Shown: piece by piece, positions 9,373 through 18,193 of the stretch | How the letters are laid out: each line of letters starts with the position of its first letter | Numbering within the stretch: the first letter of the stretch is position 1 | Assembly (NCBI RefSeq): GCF_003938655.1 | Contig: NZ_RJJT01000021.1 | Location: 1-64,000 of the forward strand | Length of the DNA stretch: 64,000 nucleotides | Source: Rhizobium pisi | Lineage (GTDB): Bacteria; Pseudomonadota; Alphaproteobacteria; Rhizobiales; Rhizobiaceae | Reading direction: 5' to 3' | Position numbers and translations under genes: made by a program | Notes under the pieces: generated by a model | The model's database searches: none | Seen by the model: the letters and a program-made list of their open reading frames with translations, nothing else | What the model was told of the DNA's origin: nothing

Positions 9373-9537
9373 ATGCCCGCATGCGACATGCGGTTGAAAA
9401 TGCTTCACGTACTTCTTGCCCGCCAATGCCCATCATGATTAGCTCGCAGCCACATCGTATCCGGCCTGGCGCCAAATCCGTGAATCAAGGGCGGGAAGCG
9501 CCTTGCGCCCGCCAAATTGCGTGCTACAAGTTTTCAG

Positions 9538-9545
9538 AAACGTTT
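9538..9545. promoter_or_regulatory. Possible LacI-type operator AAACGTTT before the isomerase gene
   Basis: AAACGTTT is a CG-centred palindrome within AGAAACGTTTACGG, 29 bases before the ATG at 9574. It resembles LacI-family operators in form. It differs at the centre from the CC/GG-centred sites at 5509-5543, so it may be weaker, belong to another regulator, or be chance. Confidence 0.3.
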
Positions 9546-9573
9546 ACGGTCGATATTCAGGGAGGAATCTGAC

Positions 9574-10629
9574 ATGAAGACGATCAAAGGTCCCGGCCTT
9601 TTCCTTGGCCAGTTCGCGGGCGATACCGCTCCTTTCAATTCCTGGGACGCGATTACCAAATGGGCGGCCGATATCGGTTACAAGGGCGTCCAGGTGCCGA
9701 CCTGGGCGAGCCAGCTGATCAATCTGAAGAAGGCTGCCACGTCCAAGGACTATTGCGACGAATTCGCCGGCACGGCCCGCGAAAACGGCATCGAGATCAC
9801 CGAACTTTCGACCCATCTGCAAGGCCAGCTGGTCGCCGTTCACCCGGCCTATGACGAAGCTTTCGATGGGTTTGCGGCACCGGAGGTGCGCGGCAATCCG
9901 AAAGCTCGCCAGGAATGGGCGGTCGAGCAGGTCAAGATGGCGCTGACCGCATCCAAAAACCTCGGCCTCAAGGCGCATGCGACCTTCTCCGGCGCGCTTG
10001 CCTGGCCTTTCATCTATCCCTGGCCGCAGCGTCCGGCCGGCCTCGTCGAGACCGCCTTCGACGAACTTGCCCGCCGCTGGACGCCGATCCTCAACCATGC
10101 CGACGAAAATGGCATCGACGTCTGCTACGAGATCCATCCGGGTGAAGACCTGCATGATGGCATCACCTTCGAGATGTTCCTGGAGCGCGTGAAGAACCAT
10201 CCGCGCGCCAACATGCTCTACGATCCCTCGCACTACGTCCTGCAGTGCCTCGACTATCTCGACAACATCGACATCTACAAGGACCGCATCAAGATGTTCC
10301 ACGTCAAGGATGCGGAGTTCAATCCGACCGGGCGCCAGGGCGTCTACGGCGGCTACCAGGGTTGGGTGGAACGCGCCGGCCGCTTCCGCTCGCTCGGCGA
10401 CGGCCAGGTCGATTTTGGCGCGGTCTTCTCGAAGATGACGGCCAACAATTTCGACGGCTGGGCCGTGGTCGAATGGGAGTGCGCGCTGAAGCATCCGGAG
10501 GACGGCGCCCGCGAAGGGGCCGAATTCGTGGCCGCGCATATCATCCGCGTCACCGAGAAAGCCTTCGACGATTTTGCCGGCAGCGGCACGGACCAGGCGG
10601 CGAACCGGCGGATGCTGGGGCTTTCCTAA
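9574..10629 (+). CDS. Sugar phosphate isomerase/epimerase family protein (AP endonuclease 2-like TIM barrel)
   Basis: A 351-residue Xylose_isom-like TIM barrel protein of the family holding IolE/IolI, hydroxypyruvate isomerases and 3-keto-glycoside epimerases. Metal-ligand candidates are in CYEIHPGEDLHDG, LYDPSHYVLQ, MFHVKDAEF and WAVVEWECA (Glu-Asp-His-Glu pattern). GGGAGGAA precedes the ATG at 9574. It has its own leader after the transporter terminator and is followed by the oxidoreductase gene. Together with that gene it probably rearranges an imported sugar or sugar derivative. The exact substrate is unknown. Confidence 0.85.
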   Translation: MKTIKGPGLFLGQFAGDTAPFNSWDAITKWAADIGYKGVQVPTWASQLINLKKAATSKDYCDEFAGTARENGIEITELSTHLQGQLVAVHPAYDEAFDGFAAPEVRGNPKARQEWAVEQVKMALTASKNLGLKAHATFSGALAWPFIYPWPQRPAGLVETAFDELARRWTPILNHADENGIDVCYEIHPGEDLHDGITFEMFLERVKNHPRANMLYDPSHYVLQCLDYLDNIDIYKDRIKMFHVKDAEFNPTGRQGVYGGYQGWVERAGRFRSLGDGQVDFGAVFSKMTANNFDGWAVVEWECALKHPEDGAREGAEFVAAHIIRVTEKAFDDFAGSGTDQAANRRMLGLS

Positions 10630-10650
10630 TCAGCGCACACCGGTTTGTTG

Positions 10651-10818
10651 CCCCTCACCCTAACCTCCCGTTCTGACGGGGAGAGGGGACTTGCCGTACC
10701 AACCGTAGAGTTGGGCGTAGACATCGCGGCATATCCCTTCGCCCCGCTGGCGGGGGTCCGAAGGACGGGTCGAGACCCGTGGCTCGACCCCGGTCGGTGG
10801 CGGCAGCCGGATGAGGGG
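10651..10818. repeat. Rhizobial intergenic mosaic repeat (RIME-like), second copy
   Basis: It begins CCCCTCACCCTAACCTCCC and ends CCGGATGAGGGG, the same ends as the copy at 2817-2943, with a longer middle that includes palindromic CTTCGCCCCGCTGGCGGGG. It separates two co-directional catabolic genes. Confidence 0.7.
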
Positions 10819-10856
10819 CCGCATCCGCACCAAGTTTGAATTCCAGGAGGACAAGA

Positions 10857-12044
10857 ATGGCAATCGAAGCATCATCCGAACAGACCCGCGAGCCGCGCAT
10901 TCGGCTCGGCATGGTGGGCGGCGGCGCGGGCGCGTTCATCGGCGCAGTACACCGTATCGCAGCCCGTATCGACGACCAGTACGACCTCGTGGCCGGCGCA
11001 TTGTCGTCGACGCCTGATAAGGCCGTTCAATCCGGCCGCGACCTCGGCCTCGACCCGTCGCGGACCTATTCCAGCTACCGCGAGATGGCGATCCGCGAGG
11101 CGAAGCTGAAGAACGGCATCGAGGCGGTGGCGATCGTCACGCCGAACCACGTGCACTACGATGCGGCCAAGGAATTCCTGAAGCGCGGCATCCATGTCAT
11201 CTGCGATAAGCCGCTGACATCCAATCTTGCTGATGCCAAGAAGCTCAAGAAGGTCGCCGATGAGAGCGGCGCTCTCTTCGTGCTGACGCATAACTATACC
11301 GGTTATCCAATGGTCCGCCATGCGCGTGAGATGATCGCGAACGGCGAACTCGGCGATATAAGAGTCGTCCAGGCCGAATATCCGCAGGACTGGCTGACGG
11401 AAGCGGTCGAGCAGACCGGCCAGAAACAGGCCGCCTGGCGCACCGATCCGGCGCAGTCGGGCGTCGGCGGCTCGACCGGCGATATCGGCACGCATGCCTA
11501 TAACCTCGCCTCCTTCATATCAGGCCTTGAGCTCGACAGCCTGGCCGCCGATCTCGACAGTTTCGTTCCGGGCCGCAGGCTGGATGATAACGCCCATGTC
11601 TTGCTTCGCTTCAAGGCGAAGGGCTCGGAGAAGCCGGCAAAGGGCATGCTCTGGTGCAGCCAGGTGGCGCCCGGCCATGAGAACGGCCTGATGGTGCGCA
11701 TCTACGGCACTAAGGGCGGGCTGGAATGGACCCAGAAGGATCCGAACTACCTCTGGTACACGCCTTTCGGCGAGCCGAAGCGGCTGATCACCCGCGGCGG
11801 CGCCGGCGCAGGCGCGGCTGCCGGCCGCGTCACGCGTGTGCCGTCAGGGCATCCGGAGGGTTATCTCGAGGCGTTTGCGACGATCTATACGGAAGCCGCG
11901 CATGCGATCAACGCCCGCAAGAAGGGCAAGACAGTCGACAAAGCGGTGATCTACCCCACAGTCGATGATGGCGTGAAAGGTGTCGCCTTCGTCGAAGCCT
12001 GCGTCGCGTCTTCCAAGAAGAACGGCGCATGGGTCAAGGTCTGA
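10857..12044 (+). CDS. Gfo/Idh/MocA family oxidoreductase
   Basis: A 395-residue NAD(P)-dependent dehydrogenase of sugars or polyols. The N-terminal Rossmann fold has LGMVGGGAGAFIGAVHR from about residue 18. The catalytic CDKPLTSN motif corresponds to the family's EKP/DKP signature. A C-terminal alpha/beta substrate domain contains GGSTGDIGTHAYNLASF, with Asp and His in the usual catalytic region. CAGGAGG lies before the ATG at 10857. Pairing with the upstream TIM-barrel protein and the downstream beta-glucosidase fits oxidative glycoside processing, but the substrate is inferred. Confidence 0.88.
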   Translation: MAIEASSEQTREPRIRLGMVGGGAGAFIGAVHRIAARIDDQYDLVAGALSSTPDKAVQSGRDLGLDPSRTYSSYREMAIREAKLKNGIEAVAIVTPNHVHYDAAKEFLKRGIHVICDKPLTSNLADAKKLKKVADESGALFVLTHNYTGYPMVRHAREMIANGELGDIRVVQAEYPQDWLTEAVEQTGQKQAAWRTDPAQSGVGGSTGDIGTHAYNLASFISGLELDSLAADLDSFVPGRRLDDNAHVLLRFKAKGSEKPAKGMLWCSQVAPGHENGLMVRIYGTKGGLEWTQKDPNYLWYTPFGEPKRLITRGGAGAGAAAGRVTRVPSGHPEGYLEAFATIYTEAAHAINARKKGKTVDKAVIYPTVDDGVKGVAFVEACVASSKKNGAWVKV

Positions 12045-12082
12045 TTTTACCGATCCCCGCTGCGAGCGGCGCGTATTGAAAA

Positions 12083-12123
12083 ACGCCGAGGTGGCTCCAG
12101 GCCACCTCGGCGTCTTTGTTTTG
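12083..12123 (+). terminator. Strong intrinsic terminator after the oxidoreductase gene
   Basis: ACGCCGAGGTGGC (12083-12095) pairs perfectly with GCCACCTCGGCGT (12101-12113) around a 5-base loop, followed by a T-rich tract (CTTTGTTTTG). Confidence 0.92.
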
Positions 12124-12130
12124 CTTTCGG

Positions 12131-12217
12131 TCAGGCAGCAACAGCGTGGCCGCGCTTTAGCAAATTATCGACTTTCACCGGTCCGGCACCTGCGGCCGCA
12201 AGGGTTTTGTGAGCCAT
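12131..12217 (-). CDS. Possible 28-residue small protein of unknown function
   Basis: A short frame from the ATG at 12217 to TGA at 12131-12133, reading MAHKTLAAAGAGPVKVDNLL and then KRGHAVAA. Its composition looks protein-like and GGGAG lies directly upstream, though too close for ideal spacing. The frame stays open for 11 codons before the ATG, so it could also be the remnant C terminus of a lost gene. The surrounding 12124-12508 interval otherwise holds only a hairpin repeat (12387-12491). I do not recognise it. Confidence 0.3.
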   Translation of the reverse strand: MAHKTLAAAGAGPVKVDNLLKRGHAVAA

Positions 12218-12386
12218 CTCCCGTGTAAGGATCGTGGTCTCGACAGCAAGTCACGACTGCTGACATTGCCGATCAGCGTGCGAAGGACTGGAAGGAGGGC
12301 CCCTCCTGCAACGTTGTAGTTTTTCTCGCCGCCACCCTGTACTTTGCCTTTGGGCTTGGCTAAATCCCGCATAACGACCTCAACCC

Positions 12387-12491
12387 AAAGCGTGGCGCGG
12401 TCTGTCAGATTCACCTGCCACACTTGAGATCTTTGATTTTCCGCATGTCGTCGTCGCAAAACCGAGGCACGCTTTTGCGCGACATGCTTTA
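12387..12491 (-). repeat. ~105-bp hairpin repeat (AAGCATGTCGC family), copy 1
   Basis: On the minus strand it reads AAAGCATGTCGCGCAAAA, then GGTTTTGCGACGACGACATG, then a second block GTGTGGCAGGTGAATCTGAC ending in CGCCACGCTTT. The first half folds into a hairpin (GCATGTCGC / GACATGC) and the ends of the second block (AAGTGTGGC / GCCACGCTT) partly pair. Related copies are at 26514-26618 and 47648-47742. This copy ends 17 bases before the beta-glucosidase ATG, so that gene's promoter or leader must run through it. Confidence 0.75.
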
Positions 12492-12508
12492 GAGACAGGA
12501 TTTTAGAG

Positions 12509-13882
12509 ATGATCGATCCGAAAAAGTTCGCAGAGCGCTTTCCTGGCGACTTCACCTTCGGCGTGGCCACCGCCGCCTTCCAGATCGAAGGCGCCAGCAA
12601 GGCCGATGGCCGCAAGCCGTCGATCTGGGACGCTTTCTGCAATATGCCCGGCCGTGTCTACAATCGCGACAACGGCGATGTCGCCTGCGATCACTATAAT
12701 CGGCTGGAGCAGGACCTCGATCTCATCAAGGACATGGGTGTCGAAGCTTACCGGTTTTCCATTGCCTGGCCGCGCATCATCCCTGACGGTGCCGGTCCGG
12801 TAAACGAGGCCGGTCTCGATTTCTACGATCGGCTGGTTGACGGCTGCAAGGCACGTGGGATCAAGACTTTCGCAACGCTCTACCATTGGGACCTGCCTCT
12901 GCTGCTTGCCGGCGACGGCGGCTGGACGGCGCGCTCGACCGCCTATGCCTTTCAGCGCTATGCCAAGACTGTCATGAACCGCCTCGGCGACCGTCTCGAT
13001 AGGGTCGCCACCTTCAACGAGCCCTGGTGCATCGTCTGGTTGAGCCATCTCTACGGCATCCATGCTCCGGGTGAGCGCAACATGCAGGCCGCCCTTCACG
13101 CCATGCACTACATGAACCTCGCCCATGGCCTCGGCGTCGAGGCGATCCGCTCCGAAGCCCCCAATGTGCCGGTCGGGCTCGTGCTCAACGCTGCCTCGAT
13201 CATTCCCGGCTCCGACAGCCCGGCCGATCTTGCCGCCGGCGAGCGGGCGCACCAGTTCCACAATGGCGCCTTCTTCGATCCCGTCTTCAAGGGCGAATAT
13301 CCGAAGGAGTTCGTCGAGGCGCTCGGCGACCGCATGCCTGTCATCGAGGAGGGCGACCTCAAGCTCATCAGCCAGAAGCTCGATTGGTGGGGTTTGAACT
13401 ACTACAAGCCCGAGCGTGTTTTCGACGGTGCCGACCGCAAGGGCGATTTCCCCTGGACGCTGGAAGCGCCGCCGGTAAGCGACGTCAAAACCGATATCGG
13501 CTGGGAAATCTATGCGCCGGGATTGAAGCTCCTGGTCGAGGATCTCTACCGCCGCTACCAACTGCCGGAATGCTACATCACCGAGAACGGCGCCTGCGAC
13601 AACACCGACGTCGTCGATGGCGAGGTGGACGACACGATGCGCCTCGACTATGTCGGCGACCATCTCGACGTCGTTGCCGACCTCATCAAAGACGGTTATC
13701 CCATGCGCGGTTATTTCGCCTGGAGCCTGATGGACAATTTCGAATGGGCGGAAGGCTATCGCATGCGCTTTGGCCTCGTCCATGTCGATTATGGGACACA
13801 AGTGCGCACGGTGAAGAAGAGCGGCAAGTGGTACAGCGACTTGGCGGCGCAATTCCCGAAGGGAAACCACAAAGCAGGTTAG
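12509..13882 (+). CDS. GH1 beta-glucosidase
   Basis: A 457-residue family 1 glycoside hydrolase (GH1), cytoplasmic (no signal peptide), that removes terminal beta-linked glucose or related sugars. The acid/base motif TFNEPW gives Glu171 and the nucleophile motif YITENG gives Glu359. The N-terminal FGVATAAFQIEGA signature and the C-terminal GYFAWSLMDNFEWAEGY substrate-binding stretch are intact. GACAGGA lies before the ATG. It follows the sugar uptake genes but has its own leader with a repeat upstream, so it need not be in the same transcript. The natural substrate is unknown. Confidence 0.94.
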   Translation: MIDPKKFAERFPGDFTFGVATAAFQIEGASKADGRKPSIWDAFCNMPGRVYNRDNGDVACDHYNRLEQDLDLIKDMGVEAYRFSIAWPRIIPDGAGPVNEAGLDFYDRLVDGCKARGIKTFATLYHWDLPLLLAGDGGWTARSTAYAFQRYAKTVMNRLGDRLDRVATFNEPWCIVWLSHLYGIHAPGERNMQAALHAMHYMNLAHGLGVEAIRSEAPNVPVGLVLNAASIIPGSDSPADLAAGERAHQFHNGAFFDPVFKGEYPKEFVEALGDRMPVIEEGDLKLISQKLDWWGLNYYKPERVFDGADRKGDFPWTLEAPPVSDVKTDIGWEIYAPGLKLLVEDLYRRYQLPECYITENGACDNTDVVDGEVDDTMRLDYVGDHLDVVADLIKDGYPMRGYFAWSLMDNFEWAEGYRMRFGLVHVDYGTQVRTVKKSGKWYSDLAAQFPKGNHKAG

Positions 13883-14033
13883 GCCTCATCCCCGTTAAGT
13901 GGCTGACATTGCTTGAATGAAGCTTTGCATCAACGGCAAAGGCAAAAATAGACCGCCGTAAAATCTTCAACAGGCGGTTGCTTAAACGTTTTTGAACCCT
14001 TGACTGGCAGAATTCGACCGTCAGGGAGCCGTA

Positions 14034-16247
14034 ATGCAGACAGTCGCAAAGTCGCAGAGCAAGGGATCGGGAATAGGCCGTCACATCACCGTCACGGGCG
14101 TGCTTTTCTCCTTCGCCGTCATCGTCGCCGTCGTCACCATCATGGTGCTGACGGCGCTCGAACGCGTGGCTGAAAATGCCAATCTTCTCGATGACGAGCG
14201 CTCGCGCGAAACGACGATCGGCGCGTTGAAGACTTTCGAGGATCAGCTCGGCGCGACACTCGACGACTACGCCGCCTGGGACGACGCCGCCGTCAACGTC
14301 TATGCGCCCGAGGGCATGGCATGGACGGTCAGCAACTACGGCGAGATGTCGCTCAACAGTTCGCTTTTCGATATGGCAATCGTCATTGACGATCAGAAGA
14401 AGGCGATCCTCGCCTATCGCGACGGGCAGCCGATGGAGGAGCCGCCGGCGGATTTCTTTCAACCGTCGCTCTGGACCCTTCTCGACACGGTCAAGTCGGC
14501 CGGTCCTGCCGATCGTCCCCAGGCGGTCGGTTTCGTCGCCACCAAGCGCGGCATTGCCGCAGTCGGCGTCGCATTGGTGCGGAAAAAATCCGGTGCGCTG
14601 GATGTGCCGGCCGGTCAGCACCGCTATCTCATTTTCGCCCGCCATCTCGATGACGACAGGGTGGCCGGGCTCGGCCAGACCTATGTCATCGGCGGGCTGA
14701 GGCTGGCGCCGCCGGCCCTCGAAGCCGATTATTTCGTGCCGATCGCCGATCCTGCGGGGGCGATGCTCGCCAAACTCGTCTGGACCTCGCGTTCGCCTGG
14801 CGATGTCGGCTACGCACAGGTGCGGCCGATGGTCATCCAGGCGCTCGGACTGGTCGGGCTGTTCTTCATAGTGCTGCTGGTCATCGGCTGGCTTGCCGGC
14901 CGCCGGCTGAAGAGCGAGGAAAACAATGCCCGCGAGGACGCGTTGCGCGACAGGTTGAGCGGCCTTTCCAATCGCGATGGTCTCGGGCTCGCGGTCGACC
15001 GTTTCGTGGTGGAGGCACGCCAGACCAAGCGCAACGTACTGCTTCTCTATCTCGACCTCGACGGCTTCAAGGAAGTCAACGACAGTTACGGCCACGGTAC
15101 CGGCGATCAGTTGATCCGCGCGGTCGCAGCCGGCCTCGCCGTGCTCATTCCTCAAGGCGCGGTTCTCGCCCGCATCGGCGGCGATGAATTTGCCATCGCT
15201 TTTCTTTCCGACGGCGAAAACGCCGCGGCTCTCCAGCTTTCCGAACAGATCCTCGATTTTCTGGCCGAGCCGCTGGAGATCGGTCGCCGCGTCGTCGTCG
15301 TCGGGGCAAGCATCGGCATTGCCATGTCGCCCGTGGGCGCCATCGAACGCGAGGAACTGGTGCGTCGCTCCGACCTTGCCATGTACAAGGCCAAGGAGGC
15401 CGGCCGCGCGCGGATGACGCTCTACGATCCGTCGATGGATACCGATCGAGAGCAGCGCAATGCGCTGGAGATCGACCTCAGGGTCGCCATCGAAAGCGGC
15501 GACCTGACGCTCGCCTATCAGCCGCTGGTCGATGCGACGACGCATGCGCTCACCGGCGTCGAGGCGCTGGTGCGCTGGAATCGTCCGGGCCACGGGCCGG
15601 TTTCACCCGAAGTTTTCATTCCGATCGCCGAGACCAGCGGCCTAATCGAATCGCTCGGGCTGTTCGTGCTGCGCAAGGCCTGCGAGACGGCCAAGCAATG
15701 GCCTGGCCTCGGCATCTCCGTCAACGTCTCACCCGGCCAGTTCCGCAATCCTGCTTTCACCGATTATGTGCGCTACGTGCTGAAGCAGACGGAGATCGGA
15801 GCCGGCCGCGTCACGCTCGAAATCACCGAAGGCTACATGATCCAGAATCCGCAGCGCACCCGCCAGTCGATCGAGCGGCTGAAGGGCCTGGGGGTGAAGG
15901 TGGCGCTCGACGACTTCGGTTCCGGCTTCTCCTCGATCGGTTATCTCAGACAGTTCGGCTTCGACCGCATCAAGATCGACCGCTCGCTGGTTATTGATAT
16001 CAACGAGGACAAACGGCAGCGCGAGATGCTGCAGGCGACGGTGGCGCTTGCCCGCTCGCTCGACATTCCTGTCACGGCTGAAGGCATCGAGACCGAGGCG
16101 CAAGCGGTGGCGATGCGCCTGTTCGGATGCGATTGCCTGCAAGGCTATTTGTTCGGAAAGCCGATGACGGCCGATCTCATCACGGAGATGCTGGACGAGC
16201 GGCAGGCGGCGGAGCCAGAAGCCCGGCGTCGTCTCGGCGCTGCCTGA
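14034..16247 (+). CDS. CHASE4-GGDEF-EAL c-di-GMP signalling protein
   Basis: A 737-residue membrane sensor. TM1 is at about 19-43, then a periplasmic CHASE4-like domain (DDYAAWDDAAVN region) to about 260, then TM2 (LGLVGLFFIVLLVIGWLAG). The GGDEF domain has an intact RIGGDEF near residue 382 and the DLDGFKEVNDSYGH metal/GTP motif. The EAL domain has GVEALVRW near 508, plus VTLEITEG, ALDDFGSGFSS, IKIDRSL, TAEGIETEAQ and LQGYLFGKP. Both catalytic sites look complete, so it could make and break c-di-GMP. It stands alone as a monocistron with GGGAG before the ATG. Confidence 0.92.
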   Translation: MQTVAKSQSKGSGIGRHITVTGVLFSFAVIVAVVTIMVLTALERVAENANLLDDERSRETTIGALKTFEDQLGATLDDYAAWDDAAVNVYAPEGMAWTVSNYGEMSLNSSLFDMAIVIDDQKKAILAYRDGQPMEEPPADFFQPSLWTLLDTVKSAGPADRPQAVGFVATKRGIAAVGVALVRKKSGALDVPAGQHRYLIFARHLDDDRVAGLGQTYVIGGLRLAPPALEADYFVPIADPAGAMLAKLVWTSRSPGDVGYAQVRPMVIQALGLVGLFFIVLLVIGWLAGRRLKSEENNAREDALRDRLSGLSNRDGLGLAVDRFVVEARQTKRNVLLLYLDLDGFKEVNDSYGHGTGDQLIRAVAAGLAVLIPQGAVLARIGGDEFAIAFLSDGENAAALQLSEQILDFLAEPLEIGRRVVVVGASIGIAMSPVGAIEREELVRRSDLAMYKAKEAGRARMTLYDPSMDTDREQRNALEIDLRVAIESGDLTLAYQPLVDATTHALTGVEALVRWNRPGHGPVSPEVFIPIAETSGLIESLGLFVLRKACETAKQWPGLGISVNVSPGQFRNPAFTDYVRYVLKQTEIGAGRVTLEITEGYMIQNPQRTRQSIERLKGLGVKVALDDFGSGFSSIGYLRQFGFDRIKIDRSLVIDINEDKRQREMLQATVALARSLDIPVTAEGIETEAQAVAMRLFGCDCLQGYLFGKPMTADLITEMLDERQAAEPEARRRLGAA

Positions 16248-16294
16248 CCGGCTACGGGGGGCTTCGGCAGGCCGGACTCAAAAAGAATCCGGAT

Positions 16295-17224
16295 TCAGCT
16301 GCCGATATGCCGCTGGCCGCGCTTTTTCGCGAGTGCGATCTGGTGCTGCCGCTGACGGTAGCGCAGCCGATCTTCTTCCGTGCGCGTGTGATAGCAGTGG
16401 CTGCAGGAAACGCCTTCCTCGTAGAGCGGCGAGGTGATTTCCTCGGCGGTGATCGGGTTGCGGCAGGCGTGGCAGAGCCTGTGTTCGCCTTCCCTAAGCC
16501 CGTGCTCGACGGAGACGCGCTCGTCGAAGACGAAGCAGGCGCCATCCCAGAGGCTTTCCTCCTGCGGCACTTCCTCCAGATATTTCAGGATGCCGCCTTT
16601 GAGATGATAGACCTCGTCGAAGCCCTGCGCCTTCATGAAGGCGGTGGCCTTCTCACAGCGTATGCCGCCGGTGCAGTACATGGCGACCTTCGGCTTGTTG
16701 TGCAGACCGGGATTCTGGCGCACCCAATCGGGAAACTCGCGGAACGTCTTCGTCTTCGGGTCGAGAGCGCCGCGAAAGGTGCCGATCGCCGTCTCGTAGT
16801 CGTTGCGGGTATCGATGACGATCGTATCGGGATCCGATATCAGCGCGTTCCAGTCCTTGGGCGCCACATAGGTGCCGACAACCTTGTTGGGGTCGATGTC
16901 TTCAACGCCCATGGTGACGATTTCCTTCTTCAGCTTCACCTTCATGCGCAGGAAGGGCATTTTCGAAGCGCGGCTCTCCTTGTGCTCTAGGCCTGAAAAT
17001 TCCGGCTGGGCGCGCAGGAAGGAGAGTACGGCGACAATGCCGGCATCCGGCCCCGCGATCGTACCGTTGATGCCCTCATGTGCCAGAAGCAGCGTTCCCT
17101 TGACGCCGTTCTCCTCACAGAGCGCCTGCAGCGGGCCTTGCAGGCTCTGAAAGCGCGGCACGGAAACGAAATGGTAGAGCGCCGCCACGAGGAACGGGCT
17201 GGTGTGTGTCAGGCTGTCGGTCAT
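16295..17224 (-). CDS. trhO: tRNA uridine(34) hydroxylase, rhodanese-like (UPF0176)
   Basis: A 309-residue protein of the TrhO/YceA family, which hydroxylates U34 of tRNA on the way to 5-oxyacetyl or methoxy uridine. It has an acylphosphatase-like N-terminal domain (LLLAHEGINGTIAG) and a rhodanese domain with the active-site loop YCTGGIRCEKA. A C-terminal Cys-rich segment (CHACRNP and CSHCY) follows. I prefer the start MTDSLTHTS at 17224 by comparison with family N termini; an ATG at 17272 has a better AAAGG upstream and would add 16 residues. It lies just downstream of the CHAD gene. Confidence 0.9.
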   Translation of the reverse strand: MTDSLTHTSPFLVAALYHFVSVPRFQSLQGPLQALCEENGVKGTLLLAHEGINGTIAGPDAGIVAVLSFLRAQPEFSGLEHKESRASKMPFLRMKVKLKKEIVTMGVEDIDPNKVVGTYVAPKDWNALISDPDTIVIDTRNDYETAIGTFRGALDPKTKTFREFPDWVRQNPGLHNKPKVAMYCTGGIRCEKATAFMKAQGFDEVYHLKGGILKYLEEVPQEESLWDGACFVFDERVSVEHGLREGEHRLCHACRNPITAEEITSPLYEEGVSCSHCYHTRTEEDRLRYRQRQHQIALAKKRGQRHIGS

Positions 17225-17284
17225 GGGCCGGAAATACAGAAAATCGGCGAGCCGCGCAATTGCCTTCGCCAATGGCGCCTTTTC

Positions 17285-18193
17285 TCAGTTCCCGGTCGCC
17301 AGCCAGAGAAGCTCGATGCGCTGCGCTTCCTCGTCCGGGTCATCGGCGAAGACGGCTTCGGCCTTGACGAGCGCCTGACGACGGTCTTCCTGCTGGCGGA
17401 AGATGATGGCGTCGAGCAGATGCGTCAGGTCGTCGTTGCGGGTGAAGAGCTGCGGTTCGGCTTCGACGAGTTCGGAGAGCACGACGAGATCATGGATATG
17501 GCCGAGATCCTCGACGAGCGTCTTGGCCGCATCGCGCTTGGCCTTCATGGCGCCCGGCCAGACATCGCTCAAAAGAGTATGGTAGAGCCGGTAGTCGTAG
17601 GTGCGCTTGCGAAGATCATGGAAATCTTCGGCCGTTCCCTCGTCATGGCAGGCCATCAGCGCCGCCTTCGCCTTCAGGCTCGTGCGGCGCCAGCTCTTGC
17701 CCAGCATGCGGGCATTCTTGCGGTGGTTGCCGTCGAAGGCGATCGTGTCGAGCGAGGCGATCGCCTCCTTCAGCGTGCCGGCGGCCTCCTTCAGCCGCTG
17801 TTCCAGCCCGCGTTCGGCCTCTGCAATCCAGTCCCGGCGCCCTTCCAGAACGGTGATGATGCGGCCGAGCGCTTCATTCTCGTCGGGGCTGCGGGCGGTG
17901 TGCCGCAGATACTCCACGGTGCCGATGAGTGCGGCCGCGTCGCGGATTGCCGACAGCGACCGCGCCGTCTCGCGCAGCCTTGCATTTTCACGTTTCTGGA
18001 AATCCGGCACCTCGCGGGCGACGAGCCGGTAGAGCGAGCGCAGCCGCTTCAGGTTCTTGCGGAAGGAATGGATTGCCTCGTCGACGCCATCCGGTCGCTC
18101 GTCGAGAACAGTGATGGCACGGGAAAGCTGGTCCGTGGCAACGATGCGGAATTCCTCGGTGAAATCGGCCTCAGGCCGTATGCGATAGCCCAT
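17285..18193 (-). CDS. CHAD domain-containing protein
   Basis: A 302-residue, mostly helical protein with the conserved histidine alpha-helical domain: HSFRKNLKRLRSLYRL near residue 42 and DLRKRTYDYRLYHTLL in the second half. CHAD domains bind inorganic polyphosphate. Its start overlaps the end of the upstream CYTH gene by 23 bases, so the two are translationally coupled. CYTH and CHAD are often fused in one protein; here they are separate adjacent products that probably act together on polyphosphate. Confidence 0.88.
   Translation of the reverse strand: MGYRIRPEADFTEEFRIVATDQLSRAITVLDERPDGVDEAIHSFRKNLKRLRSLYRLVAREVPDFQKRENARLRETARSLSAIRDAAALIGTVEYLRHTARSPDENEALGRIITVLEGRRDWIAEAERGLEQRLKEAAGTLKEAIASLDTIAFDGNHRKNARMLGKSWRRTSLKAKAALMACHDEGTAEDFHDLRKRTYDYRLYHTLLSDVWPGAMKAKRDAAKTLVEDLGHIHDLVVLSELVEAEPQLFTRNDDLTHLLDAIIFRQQEDRRQALVKAEAVFADDPDEEAQRIELLWLATGN

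Noticed and set aside
12175..12642. 155-codon minus-strand frame overlapping the beta-glucosidase start
   Set aside because: It runs through the hairpin repeat and the opposite strand of the GH1 gene, with no recognisable domain.
13984..13991. AAACGTTT before the CHASE4-GGDEF-EAL gene as a LacI operator
   Set aside because: Single short site with no sugar-related gene attached; likely chance.
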